DNA from: Lachnospiraceae bacterium
GTDB lineage: Bacteria > Bacillota > Clostridia > Lachnospirales > Lachnospiraceae
Assembly: GCA_017936885.1 (NCBI GenBank)
Contig: JAGBEO010000004.1
Location: 1-64,000 of the forward strand
Reading direction: 5' to 3'
Length of the DNA: 64,000 bases
Positions 34,078 to 43,195 of the stretch are shown here, one piece after another. Numbering within the stretch: the stretch's first letter is position 1; every line of letters begins with the position of its first letter. The notes beneath the pieces are model-generated. The model ran no database searches, was not told where the DNA came from, and saw only the letters and a list, made by a program, of their open reading frames with translations. The position numbers and the translations under genes were made by a program.

Positions 34078-34671
34078 CTATGAAATTTTGACAAAGTTAT
34101 AAATTCCAACCGAATCCATTTTTATTGTAACACTATTTTCAGAAATTTCTACTACTTCTACTTCCTGCCAGTCACCTTCCACAGCTTTGTATACTTTAAT
34201 TTGGTCTCCGGCTTTGATTCCTTCTACTCTGAAGCCAACCTCCGCATTGCTGAAGTTAACACCAGGTGCAGAAATCTCTACTACATTTAATACACTGCCG
34301 CCTACAGACATTGCTTTAGACACTGCATAGTCAGCCACCTCAAAATCTACTCTGTCTAAGGAAAAAGTTGCATTGCTGGAAGCACCGTTAATCACACATC
34401 CGCCTCCCTGCGCAATTGGTGCTGCATCTGTAATTCCGGGTGTTTCAACAATGGTGTTAGAAACATACTCAGCTATTGTTTTCTTTACATTCTCTGCTAA
34501 TCGATCCATTTGCGGCACTTCCGGTACTACAATGACTTCTCTTGCCACAACCGCATCTTTAAGCTTAGGTTTGGAAGAACGTTTTACTGAAACTGTCGGA
34601 CTGCCTGCCGCACATACTGTCATGGAAAATGTAAGTGCTAATGCACATGTTAATGCTAAAAATCTTTTCAT
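34078..34671 (-). CDS. Secreted protein of unknown function
   Basis: A 197-aa protein with a Sec signal peptide (MKRFLALTCALALTFSMTVCAAG, cleavage near residue 22). The mature part is mixed. KKTIAEYVSNTIVETPG is followed by a beta-rich region with Asn/Gly turns, ending AGDQIKVYKAVEGDWQEVEVVEISENSVTIKMDSVGIYNFVKI, which resembles a small beta-sandwich. I do not recognise a named family. It lies 58 nt after the sortase-like lipoprotein and may share its envelope function. Confidence 0.7.
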   Translation of the reverse strand: MKRFLALTCALALTFSMTVCAAGSPTVSVKRSSKPKLKDAVVAREVIVVPEVPQMDRLAENVKKTIAEYVSNTIVETPGITDAAPIAQGGGCVINGASSNATFSLDRVDFEVADYAVSKAMSVGGSVLNVVEISAPGVNFSNAEVGFRVEGIKAGDQIKVYKAVEGDWQEVEVVEISENSVTIKMDSVGIYNFVKIS

Positions 34672-34729
34672 TTCATATCCTCCTTTAAATGTTCAAGTGT
34701 GGTTATCTATCAACACATAGTGTTAATAT

Positions 34730-35455
34730 TTATTTATATATAACTCTGTCAATCTTTTTCGCAGCATCCTGAACCAGTACCGCTGTAATGACTTCCTGTG
34801 TTCCCTCTTCTTCCGGACATTCCATCACAAGCGTCAGCAAAAAATGTCTTGGTGTCAGTTTCTCCCAGCCTTCCCGGTAAACTCCGGTCTGCACCGCCTT
34901 TTCTTTGAGATCATGTATGTAGCTTTCACATCCTTCATAAGAAGTCAGATTATACTCCTTTATAATGCTGCACTTATCCTCGTTATGAACCGCTACAACC
35001 TGATAAGTAAGCACATTATCCGGCAGATATACATAGACCTGTCCGTTTTTCTCAAAAAATTCTTCATCACTAAACTTATGAAGTTCCGAGAACATCGTTT
35101 CCGCTTCATTACTCTTTCCATGTACGACTGTGTTAAAATCGCACATGTTGATCAGGTTAGCCATTTCGGTATATGCACAGCCGTTCTCATCATCTTCTTT
35201 CTTCCAGTTATGATCTTCATAAAAACCATCCTGCACAGCGCTCTGGGCAATCGGCATATCAATATTTGTACCCGGCACATAAATCCATGCAAAAATTTCT
35301 TCATTCTGCTCATTCAGCACGTCAAAATCTATATGCCCGTTAACGGCAGACTGCCCTGTTATCCCCGTCTCATTTTCCCTGTTTCCGCATCCAGCCAAAA
35401 GCAAAAGCGATTGGACGAAAGCCATGGCAATACAGACGACTTTTCTTCTTTTCAT
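34730..35455 (-). CDS. Sortase B-like lipoprotein lacking catalytic residues
   Basis: A 241-aa lipoprotein (lipobox LLAGC, Cys23). The body follows the class B sortase pattern: EEIFAWIYVPGTNIDMPIAQ, then NTVVHGKSNEAETMFSELHKF where active SrtB has IYGHNM-x5-F, then FLLTLVMECPEEEG where SrtB has LSTC. The catalytic His aligns with Lys, the Cys position holds Glu with a Cys one residue later, and the C-terminal Arg is missing. It should not be an active transpeptidase. It starts immediately after the LCP stop, so the two are co-translated. A binding or regulatory role is inferred. Confidence 0.75.
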   Translation of the reverse strand: MKRRKVVCIAMAFVQSLLLLAGCGNRENETGITGQSAVNGHIDFDVLNEQNEEIFAWIYVPGTNIDMPIAQSAVQDGFYEDHNWKKEDDENGCAYTEMANLINMCDFNTVVHGKSNEAETMFSELHKFSDEEFFEKNGQVYVYLPDNVLTYQVVAVHNEDKCSIIKEYNLTSYEGCESYIHDLKEKAVQTGVYREGWEKLTPRHFLLTLVMECPEEEGTQEVITAVLVQDAAKKIDRVIYK

Positions 35456-36436
35456 CTACTCTTTCTTCTCCTCATAAAACAGTTCTAGGATCAGTTCCAT
35501 AAACTGCTCTTCATCAACATAAAATTCCTCATATTCCGTTCCCATGCGGGTCTCTCCCGGCAAGCTGTAGAAATGCGCCGGATTGATTTCATACTGTCTG
35601 GCTTTCCATACCAGAAGCATCAGTTTATCTATAGAAAGATTGGTCTGCATGTGTTCCTTGCAATCCATGTATAGACGGTATGGAAACCGAATATCTTCCT
35701 TTGTTTTGCGCATTGCCTTATCAGCAAAATCAACCAGAAACTGCTTTTGTCTTTCCAACCTTCTGTCCGCAGATGCATAAGAACCGGTATCCCTGTATTT
35801 CACATACCAAAATGCCTGGTCATCCTGCAAATGCACCGTATTTCCCTCTATAAACTGAGGATCAATTTCTTCCATATTTTCCAAGACCGTTACATCCACA
35901 CCGCCTACAGCCCGGTTTAACTGTTCGATCACTGTCATATCCGCCGACAGGTAGCCGTGAATGGGTATCCCCTTTATCAGGCTTTGCACGGCATGTGCCT
36001 GTAGTTCGCAGCTTTCTTCTTCATTCCCGCCAAACCCATGCTGTATCGCCAACTGCGCCTGTTCCATAACAAGAAAGATTCCCTCCTCGTTATAAATCGC
36101 AATATCTGTCATCGTATTTCGGTTTAGACTGACGATGGATATCTCTTTTGATCTGCCATGCAGTACACACAGGAAAACAGCATCTGCCTGACCATCCGAC
36201 ATCGTCTGTCCGACTTCTTCCGGATATTGCCCTTCATACTTTTCCCTGCCTTTATCTATTCCCATCACAAGATAAGTCAAAACAGAATCATCATACCGAT
36301 ATTCTTTGTTTCGATAAATAATCCGGTCATTAAAATCCGCTCCGTATTCCCCCTGATATAACCTTCTGTGCTCTGCAATGATAACAATGCCGATTACGAT
36401 TATGAGGAATAAAAAGATGATCCTTTTCCTTTTCAT
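35456..36436 (-). CDS. LytR-CpsA-Psr (LCP) family protein
   Basis: A 326-aa membrane protein: one N-terminal TM helix (residues 5-21), then an extracytoplasmic LCP domain. TYLVMGIDKG, GQADAVFLCVL, SIVSLNRNTMTDI and RRLERQKQFLVDFADK are family motifs with the phosphate-binding Arg/Asp set. LCP enzymes attach wall teichoic acid or capsule to peptidoglycan from polyprenyl carriers. It lies upstream of the sortase-like lipoprotein in the same transcript. The promoter region is shared with the divergent XRE gene. Confidence 0.9.
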   Translation of the reverse strand: MKRKRIIFLFLIIVIGIVIIAEHRRLYQGEYGADFNDRIIYRNKEYRYDDSVLTYLVMGIDKGREKYEGQYPEEVGQTMSDGQADAVFLCVLHGRSKEISIVSLNRNTMTDIAIYNEEGIFLVMEQAQLAIQHGFGGNEEESCELQAHAVQSLIKGIPIHGYLSADMTVIEQLNRAVGGVDVTVLENMEEIDPQFIEGNTVHLQDDQAFWYVKYRDTGSYASADRRLERQKQFLVDFADKAMRKTKEDIRFPYRLYMDCKEHMQTNLSIDKLMLLVWKARQYEINPAHFYSLPGETRMGTEYEEFYVDEEQFMELILELFYEEKKE

Positions 36437-36473
36437 TTCATGACCTCTTATCTTCTTACTTCATGTCTGTTTC

Positions 36474-36496
36474 AAACGTACATATTATATACGTTT
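36474..36496. promoter_or_regulatory. Palindromic operator between LCP and XRE genes
   Basis: AAACGTA (36474-36480) and TACGTTT (36490-36496) are separated by 9 bp. The same half-sites recur as TACGTTT-A-AAACGTA at 36649-36663 inside the XRE coding sequence. Probable binding sites of the XRE protein. Confidence 0.5.
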
Positions 36497-36608
36497 AAAA
36501 CCGGTGTTGTCAATAGATATCAGCAAATATAATGAGAATATAGAAAAGACAAACGGCAATAATAATTGAAATAAACCGTGGAAATTAACAATAGAGAAAG
36601 AGGAAACT

Positions 36609-36962
36609 ATGAAAGAAATGTATGACCGTGCCGCCGCAGGAGAGCGATTACGTTTAAAACGTACCCTGCTTGGCATGACCCAGGATGAAATGGCTGAGAA
36701 AATAGGCAGAGCGCCAAAATATTATGCAGATATAGAAAGAGGAAGCTGCGGCATGTCGATCGAAACGATGATTGCCCTTGCTTCCTCTATGAATATGTCT
36801 TTAGACTATTTAGTTTTCGGAAATGCCTCCGATGAAGACAAGATCAGGCATCAGCAGGAAACAAACGCTGTCCTTGATATGCTCGACCATCTGTCTGATA
36901 ACAGGCGAAAGGATGCACTGAAGCTTCTGAAACTTTTTTTACATGCCTGCGATAATAACTGA
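36609..36962 (+). CDS. XRE-family transcriptional regulator
   Basis: A 117-aa helix-turn-helix protein. The Cro/CI HTH spans residues ~9-66 (AGERLRLKRTLLGMTQDEMAEKIGRAPKYYADIERG, ETMIALASSMNMSLDYLVFG). The C-terminal ~45 residues are helical, with LDHLSDNRRKDALKLLKLFL as a likely dimer helix. The start ATG at 36609 has AGAGG upstream. It is divergent from the LCP operon with a palindrome in between and is convergent with a lipoprotein gene 1 nt away. Confidence 0.88.
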   Translation: MKEMYDRAAAGERLRLKRTLLGMTQDEMAEKIGRAPKYYADIERGSCGMSIETMIALASSMNMSLDYLVFGNASDEDKIRHQQETNAVLDMLDHLSDNRRKDALKLLKLFLHACDNN

Positions 36963-37721
36963 TCAATACTCCAGCCTGATCGTCTCGGCACTCGCCTCAT
37001 ACTCTTCCATCCGGTCATAATCGCCGGTCTGCGAGTATGTGATGACATAGCTCTTATCCGCATTGATCGCATACTCTAACTGAGTGATCTCTATGCCGTT
37101 TACTTCATAATGGCACAAGATACGGAAAGCAGGGTAGCCATCTATCCGGATTCTCTCGAAGCTGTCTATCACTACCTCGATATCCTCATTATATGCCTGA
37201 CGAAAATCAGACTCCGCCTGTTCCTTAAAAGTTTCCTCCGTCATCAACTGCAAAGCCACATCCTGATCGAGTGCGACATAATAGATTGTAGACGCATCAA
37301 TCGGATACCGTTTCGTCACATACATGCCCGGCATGTCTTCCGATTCCTCAAATGTATCCGGCAGTGTAAAGGTACAACCTTTTGTAGCACGGGTATTTTC
37401 CAGAACAGAAGTGTCCATCTCCTGTTCTTTCAGCAACTCAATCGCCAGTTCATTTTTGGTTTCCTCATCAATTTCCACCTGCGCTACCGTGGCATTTGTT
37501 TTCTCTTCGTTTACGTCGGTCTGCGCATCTTCTCCTGTGCTTTCTTCTCCGGCATTTTCCTCTGCCTTACCGCCTTCTGCGTTTTCTTCTCCGGTATCGG
37601 ATTCCGTTATGTTTTCTTCCTCCTGCGCTTCCGCACTTGTATGTACTGCCTCACTGCCACCACATCCCGTGATCATTCCCACCATGACCAGTACGAGCAG
37701 CAGACTGATTGCTTTTTTCAT
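36963..37721 (-). CDS. Lipoprotein of unknown function with acidic linker
   Basis: A 252-aa lipoprotein: MKKAISLLLVLVMVGMITGC with lipobox ITGC (Cys20). Residues ~25-85 are a highly acidic Glu/Asn/Gly linker. Then comes a compact beta-rich domain from GCTFTLPDTFEES to the C-terminus (TIYYVALDQDVALQLM, GYPAFRILCHYEVNGIEITQLEYAINADKSYVITY). That pattern resembles PsbP/DUF-type lipoprotein domains that bind small ligands, but I cannot assign it. ATG at 37721 is preferred because AAAGGAT stands 8 nt upstream; two earlier in-frame ATGs exist. Confidence 0.75.
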   Translation of the reverse strand: MKKAISLLLVLVMVGMITGCGGSEAVHTSAEAQEEENITESDTGEENAEGGKAEENAGEESTGEDAQTDVNEEKTNATVAQVEIDEETKNELAIELLKEQEMDTSVLENTRATKGCTFTLPDTFEESEDMPGMYVTKRYPIDASTIYYVALDQDVALQLMTEETFKEQAESDFRQAYNEDIEVVIDSFERIRIDGYPAFRILCHYEVNGIEITQLEYAINADKSYVITYSQTGDYDRMEEYEASAETIRLEY

Positions 37722-37889
37722 TATCATATCCTTTCTCTCAGCCTCCGAATATTTCATGAGGAACGCTATTGATGCATTCAGCCCATGCTTACCAGATAAG
37801 TATAATCTAAAATCACACAGCAGGCAATTAGTAATTCCTGTCTGCTAACCGCCTGCCGTTTTTTGTTCTTGATAAATCCCGCTAAATGA

Positions 37890-38204
37890 CTATGCTTCAC
37901 GGAATGTAGCACACTCTGTTCCTTTACAGTCACAGGCGCCACAGCCTCTGATATCTACATGATCTGCGTGGCACTTATAGTTCGAGTTGTATACACACTT
38001 CGTAGCTTCACAGTCAATGCTGATCGTTTTACATGGATGCTCCAAAGAACTTACATAGGCGCCTTCATGCTTCTGGGCAAAACTCTCACAGCATGTATCA
38101 CATGAGCAGTCCGCATGTTTGCCGCCTACCATAATATCGCCTTTACAGCAATATTTGTCCTGATTATAGGTACAATTTTCCACACCACATTTTAATTCTG
38201 CCAT
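37890..38204 (-). CDS. Cysteine-rich DUF1540 protein
   Basis: A 104-aa protein with 16 cysteines arranged in two similar halves: KCGVENCTYNQDKYCCKGDI...CSCDTCCESF and IDCEATKCVYNSNYKCHADHV...CGACDCKGTECATF. This is the DUF1540 tandem, found widely in Clostridia and suspected to bind metal; the function is not established. ATG at 38204 follows AGGAGG with 6 nt. It is a single gene flanked by AT-rich DNA. Confidence 0.88.
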   Translation of the reverse strand: MAELKCGVENCTYNQDKYCCKGDIMVGGKHADCSCDTCCESFAQKHEGAYVSSLEHPCKTISIDCEATKCVYNSNYKCHADHVDIRGCGACDCKGTECATFREA

Positions 38205-38528
38205 AATAACCTCCTGATTTGCCGTGCTTCGCTTTTGCATCCGCACTTTTAGTTTACATAATAGCAAATTAATTAACTTATTTATTCCTTCGCTATCATA
38301 GGTTATTATTGACGAAAAATATGATTCTATGCTTCCCTCAAATCTTTTGTATAGTTTTACTCTACTGCATAAATAACATAGAAAATAAAAACAACAATAC
38401 TATATACAATATGCTTATAAAATGTTAAGCATATTATGAAAAGCTCTATAAAAAGTTTTATAAAAAATTGCAAGATAAAAGTTCAAGCAAAACATAAAGC
38501 GTAAGCATAACTGCTTTTCTGCTATAAA
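38205..38528. other. AT-rich intergenic region
   Basis: No gene seen. It contains one RGTTTACATAA copy (38251-38261) just upstream of the DUF1540 gene. A 10-bp stem-loop AATATGCTTA/TAAGCATATT (38408-38435), without T-tract, lies about 90 nt after the glycosyltransferase stop and may mark its 3-prime end. Confidence 0.5.
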
Positions 38529-40253
38529 TTATTGTGCTATACCTACTTTATATAAATTAAACCAGTACCGCTCCAACAGATAACTGCCCTGTTCTTCCAC
38601 CGTAAGCCCTGCCTCACACCATTCCTCTGCAATAGCATCCCTGCTGTTAAAGCTGCCGATAAACCAGACGTTCTTATTTTCTGTGATTCCGTTTTGCACC
38701 AACGCCACAACTGACTCTGTATCGTCCACAGTATCATAAGGACGAATAATATCCTGAATCAGCGCTTCCGGGGTATCACACCACAGGAAACTGTCCACCG
38801 TATCTTCCATATAATAAGAAGTAACCGCCTGCACCTGATCAAAATTATAGATGACAATATCCTCTGCTTCGATCAAGGCAAGCGCTTTCTGTGTATCCTG
38901 CATGAGAAGCGCTTTGTATTCTTCCTCTCCCAGAAAGGCTCTGTAGTTGCGCAGACCTATAATGGCAATCAGTAACGTGATGACAAGTTTACCCGCTGTC
39001 GTCCATTTTGAACCGAAATCCGGCAGACTATCCAGACATACCGCAAATGCCAGCCAGAAACATCCCATGGCAGGGATCATATAACGGTAGACAAAGATAG
39101 GACGCAGCAGCATAGATGCCGCAAAACCAAAGACTACCAGACCGCCCAGCACACTAATGCCTGCTATCGCAAATCCTAACCGTTCTATCGGTTCTTTTCC
39201 TGGGTTTCCCATATCCGACATTTTCCGGTCTACGACCTTTACCTGTGCTTCTTCTATAATGTCTGATTTATGTTTCACATCGACTTCCGATTCATGTTCT
39301 GCATAAGCATCCGGTCTATTATTCTTACTCTTTTCAAAAACTCTTCCGCTATGGTATAGTTTTATTACTTTTATCGCATAATACGCAAATACACCAACAT
39401 AGACAACGAACAATACCACCGCCAAAAACGTATTCAGCTTATCATTTGCAAAAGACGGCTTCATCAAAAACTTGATACAGCCTCCCAGTGACCGCCATGT
39501 CAGCGGCAGAATCCAATAATTCTCATTGACCGCCGTCATCTGCCGGATTAAGGAAAAAAGCCATGGAAGGTATCCCAAAACAGACACTGCCACCCACAGA
39601 AACCACTCACACACCCGGCTTTTATCGCGATACAGAAAGACGATCAGCACATATAAATAGATCATCACCACTGCAACACAGGCAAAATACTGGGTATAGG
39701 CAGCAGCCAGTCCATAAAGCACCAGGGCGGTGCCATGGATACGCTGTATTTTGGTGGTTTCTGCCGTCCAAGTTCCGTAAGCATGTAACAGCGCCGCCGT
39801 CACAAATAAAAGCGCCCAGCTATACATACGGATCTCCACTGTATAGCCCGCCAACTGCGGCATGGCAATGGCACAGAACAGGAACAATCCCGCCGTAAAG
39901 GTACAAAACCGCTTCCGTACAAAGGTCACACTGTAAAGCAGCAGGATAAAATAGGGCAGCACCGATACCACTTTCGCCGCAATTACCGTGTCTGCGGCAG
40001 AGTTAAATAGTTTACATAAATCCACAACACATTTAGTAATGCAGTAATACAGCGGGGGATGCACATCCCTCGCCGTAAAAGCAACTAATTCACCGTAGGA
40101 ATGTTCTATCATTCCCACGGTGAATAATTCATCATACCAAATATCGTTGCAAAAGCACAGCGCGATACTTTTGCCAAGCATCAAAACACTGATTCCCAGA
40201 AAAAGCCATCCAAGCATGTCTTTACAGAAGTGATTCTTTTTACTTGATAACAT
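38529..40253 (-). CDS. GT39-like membrane glycosyltransferase
   Basis: A 574-aa polytopic protein of the GT-C (ArnT/PMT-like) superfamily with about eleven TM helices. NDIWYDELFTVGM carries the acidic residue of the first periplasmic loop; FTARDVHPPLYYCITK is the His-Pro-Pro motif of family 39. A charged cytoplasmic-type insertion (residues ~308-365, KHKSDIIEEAQVKVVDRK) splits the TM set. The C-terminal ~120 residues form a soluble domain. Such enzymes transfer sugar from polyprenyl phosphate on the outer face. The acceptor is unknown. It carries one RGTTTACATAA copy. Confidence 0.8.
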   Translation of the reverse strand: MLSSKKNHFCKDMLGWLFLGISVLMLGKSIALCFCNDIWYDELFTVGMIEHSYGELVAFTARDVHPPLYYCITKCVVDLCKLFNSAADTVIAAKVVSVLPYFILLLYSVTFVRKRFCTFTAGLFLFCAIAMPQLAGYTVEIRMYSWALLFVTAALLHAYGTWTAETTKIQRIHGTALVLYGLAAAYTQYFACVAVVMIYLYVLIVFLYRDKSRVCEWFLWVAVSVLGYLPWLFSLIRQMTAVNENYWILPLTWRSLGGCIKFLMKPSFANDKLNTFLAVVLFVVYVGVFAYYAIKVIKLYHSGRVFEKSKNNRPDAYAEHESEVDVKHKSDIIEEAQVKVVDRKMSDMGNPGKEPIERLGFAIAGISVLGGLVVFGFAASMLLRPIFVYRYMIPAMGCFWLAFAVCLDSLPDFGSKWTTAGKLVITLLIAIIGLRNYRAFLGEEEYKALLMQDTQKALALIEAEDIVIYNFDQVQAVTSYYMEDTVDSFLWCDTPEALIQDIIRPYDTVDDTESVVALVQNGITENKNVWFIGSFNSRDAIAEEWCEAGLTVEEQGSYLLERYWFNLYKVGIAQ

Positions 40254-40305
40254 CTCTATCCTCTCAGCTTACGAATTTGTGCTTCATCTGGTGTGAAGTT
40301 ATAGA

Positions 40306-40338
40306 TTTCTTAGCCTGCGTCCTTTGCAGGGTTAGAAA
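40306..40338 (-). terminator. Hairpin downstream of thrS
   Basis: TTTCTTAGCCTGC (40306-40318) and GCAGGGTTAGAAA (40326-40338) form a 13-position stem with two mismatches and a 7-nt loop, 15 nt after the thrS stop. The T-tract is weak. Confidence 0.55.
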
Positions 40339-40352
40339 TTCTCTTCACACTC

Positions 40353-42308
40353 TTACTGTCCGACTTCCTCTTTTCTGATTTCCTTGGTTCTGATTTCCTT
40401 GCAGATCTGATCGATAAATTCCTGCAAAGGCTTCACACCCTCATCACCCGCATAACGGCTTCTGACAGATACCGTCTTATCTTCTGCCTCCTGAGCGCCT
40501 ACGACTAACATATAAGGTACTTTATTCAGTCTTGCCTCGCGGATCTTAAAGCCGATCTTCTCTGAGCGGTTATCTACCGTTACATCTATGTCGTTTCTTG
40601 CCAGCTCTTTTCTGACTTCCTCCGCATATTCCTCATACTTCTCGGAGATCGGCAGTACACGAACCTGCTCAGGGCATAACCATGTGGGGAATTTGCCTGC
40701 GTATTTCTCAATAAGCCATGCCAGCGTTCTCTCATAGCATCCGAGAGAAGTTCTGTGAATAATGCAAGGACGAACTTTATCACCGTTCTGATCGATGAAA
40801 TACATATCAAACTGCTCTGCCAGGAGGGCATCCCACTGTATTGTGATCATAGTATCCTCTTTGCCGTATACATTCTTCGCATTGATATCTACCTTCGGTC
40901 CATAGAAAGCAGCTTCCCCTACGTCCTCCACAAAAGGAAGATCCAACTCTGTCAGAATATCACGGATATGCTGCTCTGTCTGGTTCCACACTTCCGGCTC
41001 ACCGATATATTTCTTCGGATTTTCCGGATCCCATTTAGACAAATGCCATGTAATATCCCCCAGCAGACCTAAGGTTGACATAACATGTTTTGCCAAAGCG
41101 ATACATCCTTTGAACTCTTCCACCATCTGATCCGGTCTTACAATCAAATGTCCCTCGGAGATCGTAAACTGGCGCACACGGGTCAGACCGTGCATCTCGC
41201 CGGAATCCTCATTACGGAACAAAGTAGAAGTCTCACCGTAACGAATCGGCAGATCCCTGTAGGAATGCTGTGTATTTTTATAGCAGTAATACTGGAACGG
41301 ACATGTCATGGGACGAAGGGCAAACACTTCTTTATCCTTCTCCTCGTCTCCCAGAACAAACATGCCTTCCTTATAATGATCCCAGTGGCCGGACATCTTA
41401 TATAAATCGCTCTTAGCCATAAGCGGAGTCTTGGTTCTCACATAGCCCCACTCTTTATCTTCCAAGTCCTCAATCCAACGCTGCAGCTTCATAACCATTT
41501 TGGTTCCCTTCGGCAGCAGAAGCGGAAGCCCCTGACCGATCACGTCTACGGTTGTGAACAGCTCCATCTCGCGGCCAAGCTTGTTATGGTCGCGTTTCTT
41601 GATATCCTCTAAATGCTCTAAGTACGCTTCCAACTCTTCTTTTTTCGCAAAAGCCGTACCGTAAATACGCTGTAACTGTGCCTTGTTGGAATCGCCTCTC
41701 CAATATGCCATAGAAGATGAAGTCAGTTTGTATGCCTTGATACTTTTGGTACTCATCAAGTGCGGGCCTGCACACAGATCTACGAAGCCGCCCTGATCAT
41801 AGAAGGAAATCTCCGCATCTTCCGGCAGATCCCGAATCAATTCTACTTTATAAGGCTCACCCTTTTCTTCCATGAATTTGATTGCTTCTTCTCTGGGCAG
41901 CGTGAAGCGCTCGATCTTATGGCCTTCCTTGATGATTTTCTTCATCTCTGCCTCTAACTTGTCCAAGTCCTCCCTGGAAAAAGGCTCTGCATCGAAATCA
42001 TAGTAAAATCCTTCCTCTATAGCCGGGCCGATGGTCACCTTGGCATTAGGGAACAATCTCTTGACAGCCTCTGCCAAAACATGGGATGCGGTATGTCTGA
42101 TCACCTTTAACCCCGCCGGATCATTGGCGGTCAGAATATTTAACTGACAATCCTTATCAATAACAGTTCTTAAATCCTCTACCTCGCCGTCTACTTCCCC
42201 GGCGCATGCCGCTCTGGCAAGCCCCTCGGAGATATCAAGCGCGATATCGTAGATGCTCATTGCCTGTGCGTATTCCTTGCTGGAACCGTCTTTTAATGTG
42301 ATTTTCAT
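40353..42308 (-). CDS. thrS: Threonyl-tRNA synthetase
   Basis: A 651-aa class II synthetase, full length. It has a TGS domain (residues 1-60), an editing domain with HTASHVLAEA and the later YWRGDSNKAQLQRIYGTAF, a catalytic core with zinc ligands in RPMTCPFQYYCY, motif 2 RNEDSGEMHGLTRVRQFT and motif 3 HRTSLGCYERTLAWLIE, and an anticodon-binding C-domain. It is controlled by the T-box leader upstream, with a small membrane-protein gene between leader and thrS. Confidence 0.98.
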   Translation of the reverse strand: MKITLKDGSSKEYAQAMSIYDIALDISEGLARAACAGEVDGEVEDLRTVIDKDCQLNILTANDPAGLKVIRHTASHVLAEAVKRLFPNAKVTIGPAIEEGFYYDFDAEPFSREDLDKLEAEMKKIIKEGHKIERFTLPREEAIKFMEEKGEPYKVELIRDLPEDAEISFYDQGGFVDLCAGPHLMSTKSIKAYKLTSSSMAYWRGDSNKAQLQRIYGTAFAKKEELEAYLEHLEDIKKRDHNKLGREMELFTTVDVIGQGLPLLLPKGTKMVMKLQRWIEDLEDKEWGYVRTKTPLMAKSDLYKMSGHWDHYKEGMFVLGDEEKDKEVFALRPMTCPFQYYCYKNTQHSYRDLPIRYGETSTLFRNEDSGEMHGLTRVRQFTISEGHLIVRPDQMVEEFKGCIALAKHVMSTLGLLGDITWHLSKWDPENPKKYIGEPEVWNQTEQHIRDILTELDLPFVEDVGEAAFYGPKVDINAKNVYGKEDTMITIQWDALLAEQFDMYFIDQNGDKVRPCIIHRTSLGCYERTLAWLIEKYAGKFPTWLCPEQVRVLPISEKYEEYAEEVRKELARNDIDVTVDNRSEKIGFKIREARLNKVPYMLVVGAQEAEDKTVSVRSRYAGDEGVKPLQEFIDQICKEIRTKEIRKEEVGQ

Positions 42309-42476
42309 AATTTTCCTCCATTCTGCTTTTCTATTTTATTTCATTGCTTATGCTGCATGTTTTTGCTTGTTCTGTTTGTTTTTTATGCTTAATTATTGTA
42401 CTGGCTTTACTCAGGCTTATTCATCTGTTTTCTTATTGTACATACTCAGACTTATTTGAGAGTTTCTGCCGGCTTC

Positions 42477-42776
42477 TTATTTTTCTTTCCTGCATTTTTT
42501 CTTCGCCTGACTCTCTAAGCCAGATTCCCCATCGCTGTCCGGCTCTCCGTTTTTATTATAAGAACCGTGGTCATTGGCATTACCGCTGTAATTGCCATTA
42601 TTGCATCCATTATGACTGCCGATGCTCACACCATGGGTAAAAGGCGCTGTCAGAAGTCCTAGACAAATGCCTGCCAGAAGCAAAACCGCTCCCAGTAAAC
42701 AAAAGTCTAATTTGCTGAGAGTTATCTCACCCTCTAAAACTTTACAAGTTCGTTCTCTTAATTCTGTGAATGTCAT
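42477..42776 (-). CDS. Small membrane protein between the T-box and thrS
   Basis: A 99-aa protein with a cytosolic N-terminus (MTFTELRERTCKVLEGEITLSKLDF), one long hydrophobic segment (residues ~26-45) and a hydrophilic Asn/Gly/Ser-rich tail ending KKKCRKEK. ATG at 42776 follows AGAAAGGAGACAGTAC, and the gene lies directly after the T-box terminator and 168 nt before thrS, so it is under threonine control. I do not recognise a characterised family. Placement between leader and synthetase may be conserved in relatives. Confidence 0.7.
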   Translation of the reverse strand: MTFTELRERTCKVLEGEITLSKLDFCLLGAVLLLAGICLGLLTAPFTHGVSIGSHNGCNNGNYSGNANDHGSYNKNGEPDSDGESGLESQAKKKCRKEK

Positions 42777-42838
42777 GTACTGTCTCCTTTCTACTATGAC
42801 GCCTGCTTTGTATGCCTTCTGACTCTGCTTATGCACGC

Positions 42839-43075
42839 AAAAAATCCTCTGCACTGCCATTATGGCAATGCAGAGGACGTATACACTACGCGGTTCCACC
42901 TCGCTTGCTCTGTGCGCCTGTGACGACTTATCAGAACCTCTCATTAAGCTGTAACGTAAGCCAACGGACCGGATTGGGGCCACTCGGAGTTAGTTTTCAA
43001 ATGTTTCCGGTAAAGGTACTTTCAGCACTGGGTACCTCTCTCTGATACGTTCCGCATTCTACTCTTCTCGTCAAC
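42839..43075 (-). ncRNA. T-box leader (threonine)
   Basis: On the minus strand the T-box sequence AGGTGGAACCGCG (42889-42901) lies before a terminator stem CCTCTGCA...TGCAGAGG (42846-42876) ending in TTTTTT. Upstream are the stem I features AGAGAG and GGTACC/GGTGCTGAAAGTACC. The specifier region reads GAAAACTAACTCC, with ACU (42994-42992) as the threonine codon. A TATAAA -10 box is at 43083-43088. Uncharged tRNA-Thr should favour readthrough into the small membrane-protein gene and thrS. Confidence 0.92.
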
Positions 43076-43195
43076 GTGTTATTTTATACTTTCACTCTAT
43101 TCGTATTCTATGCCATACAATTTCAAAAGTAAAGTTTTTTCTGTAAGAAATTTTATAAAAAATTTTGGCAATCGCTCTTCGGAGGCTGTAAAACC

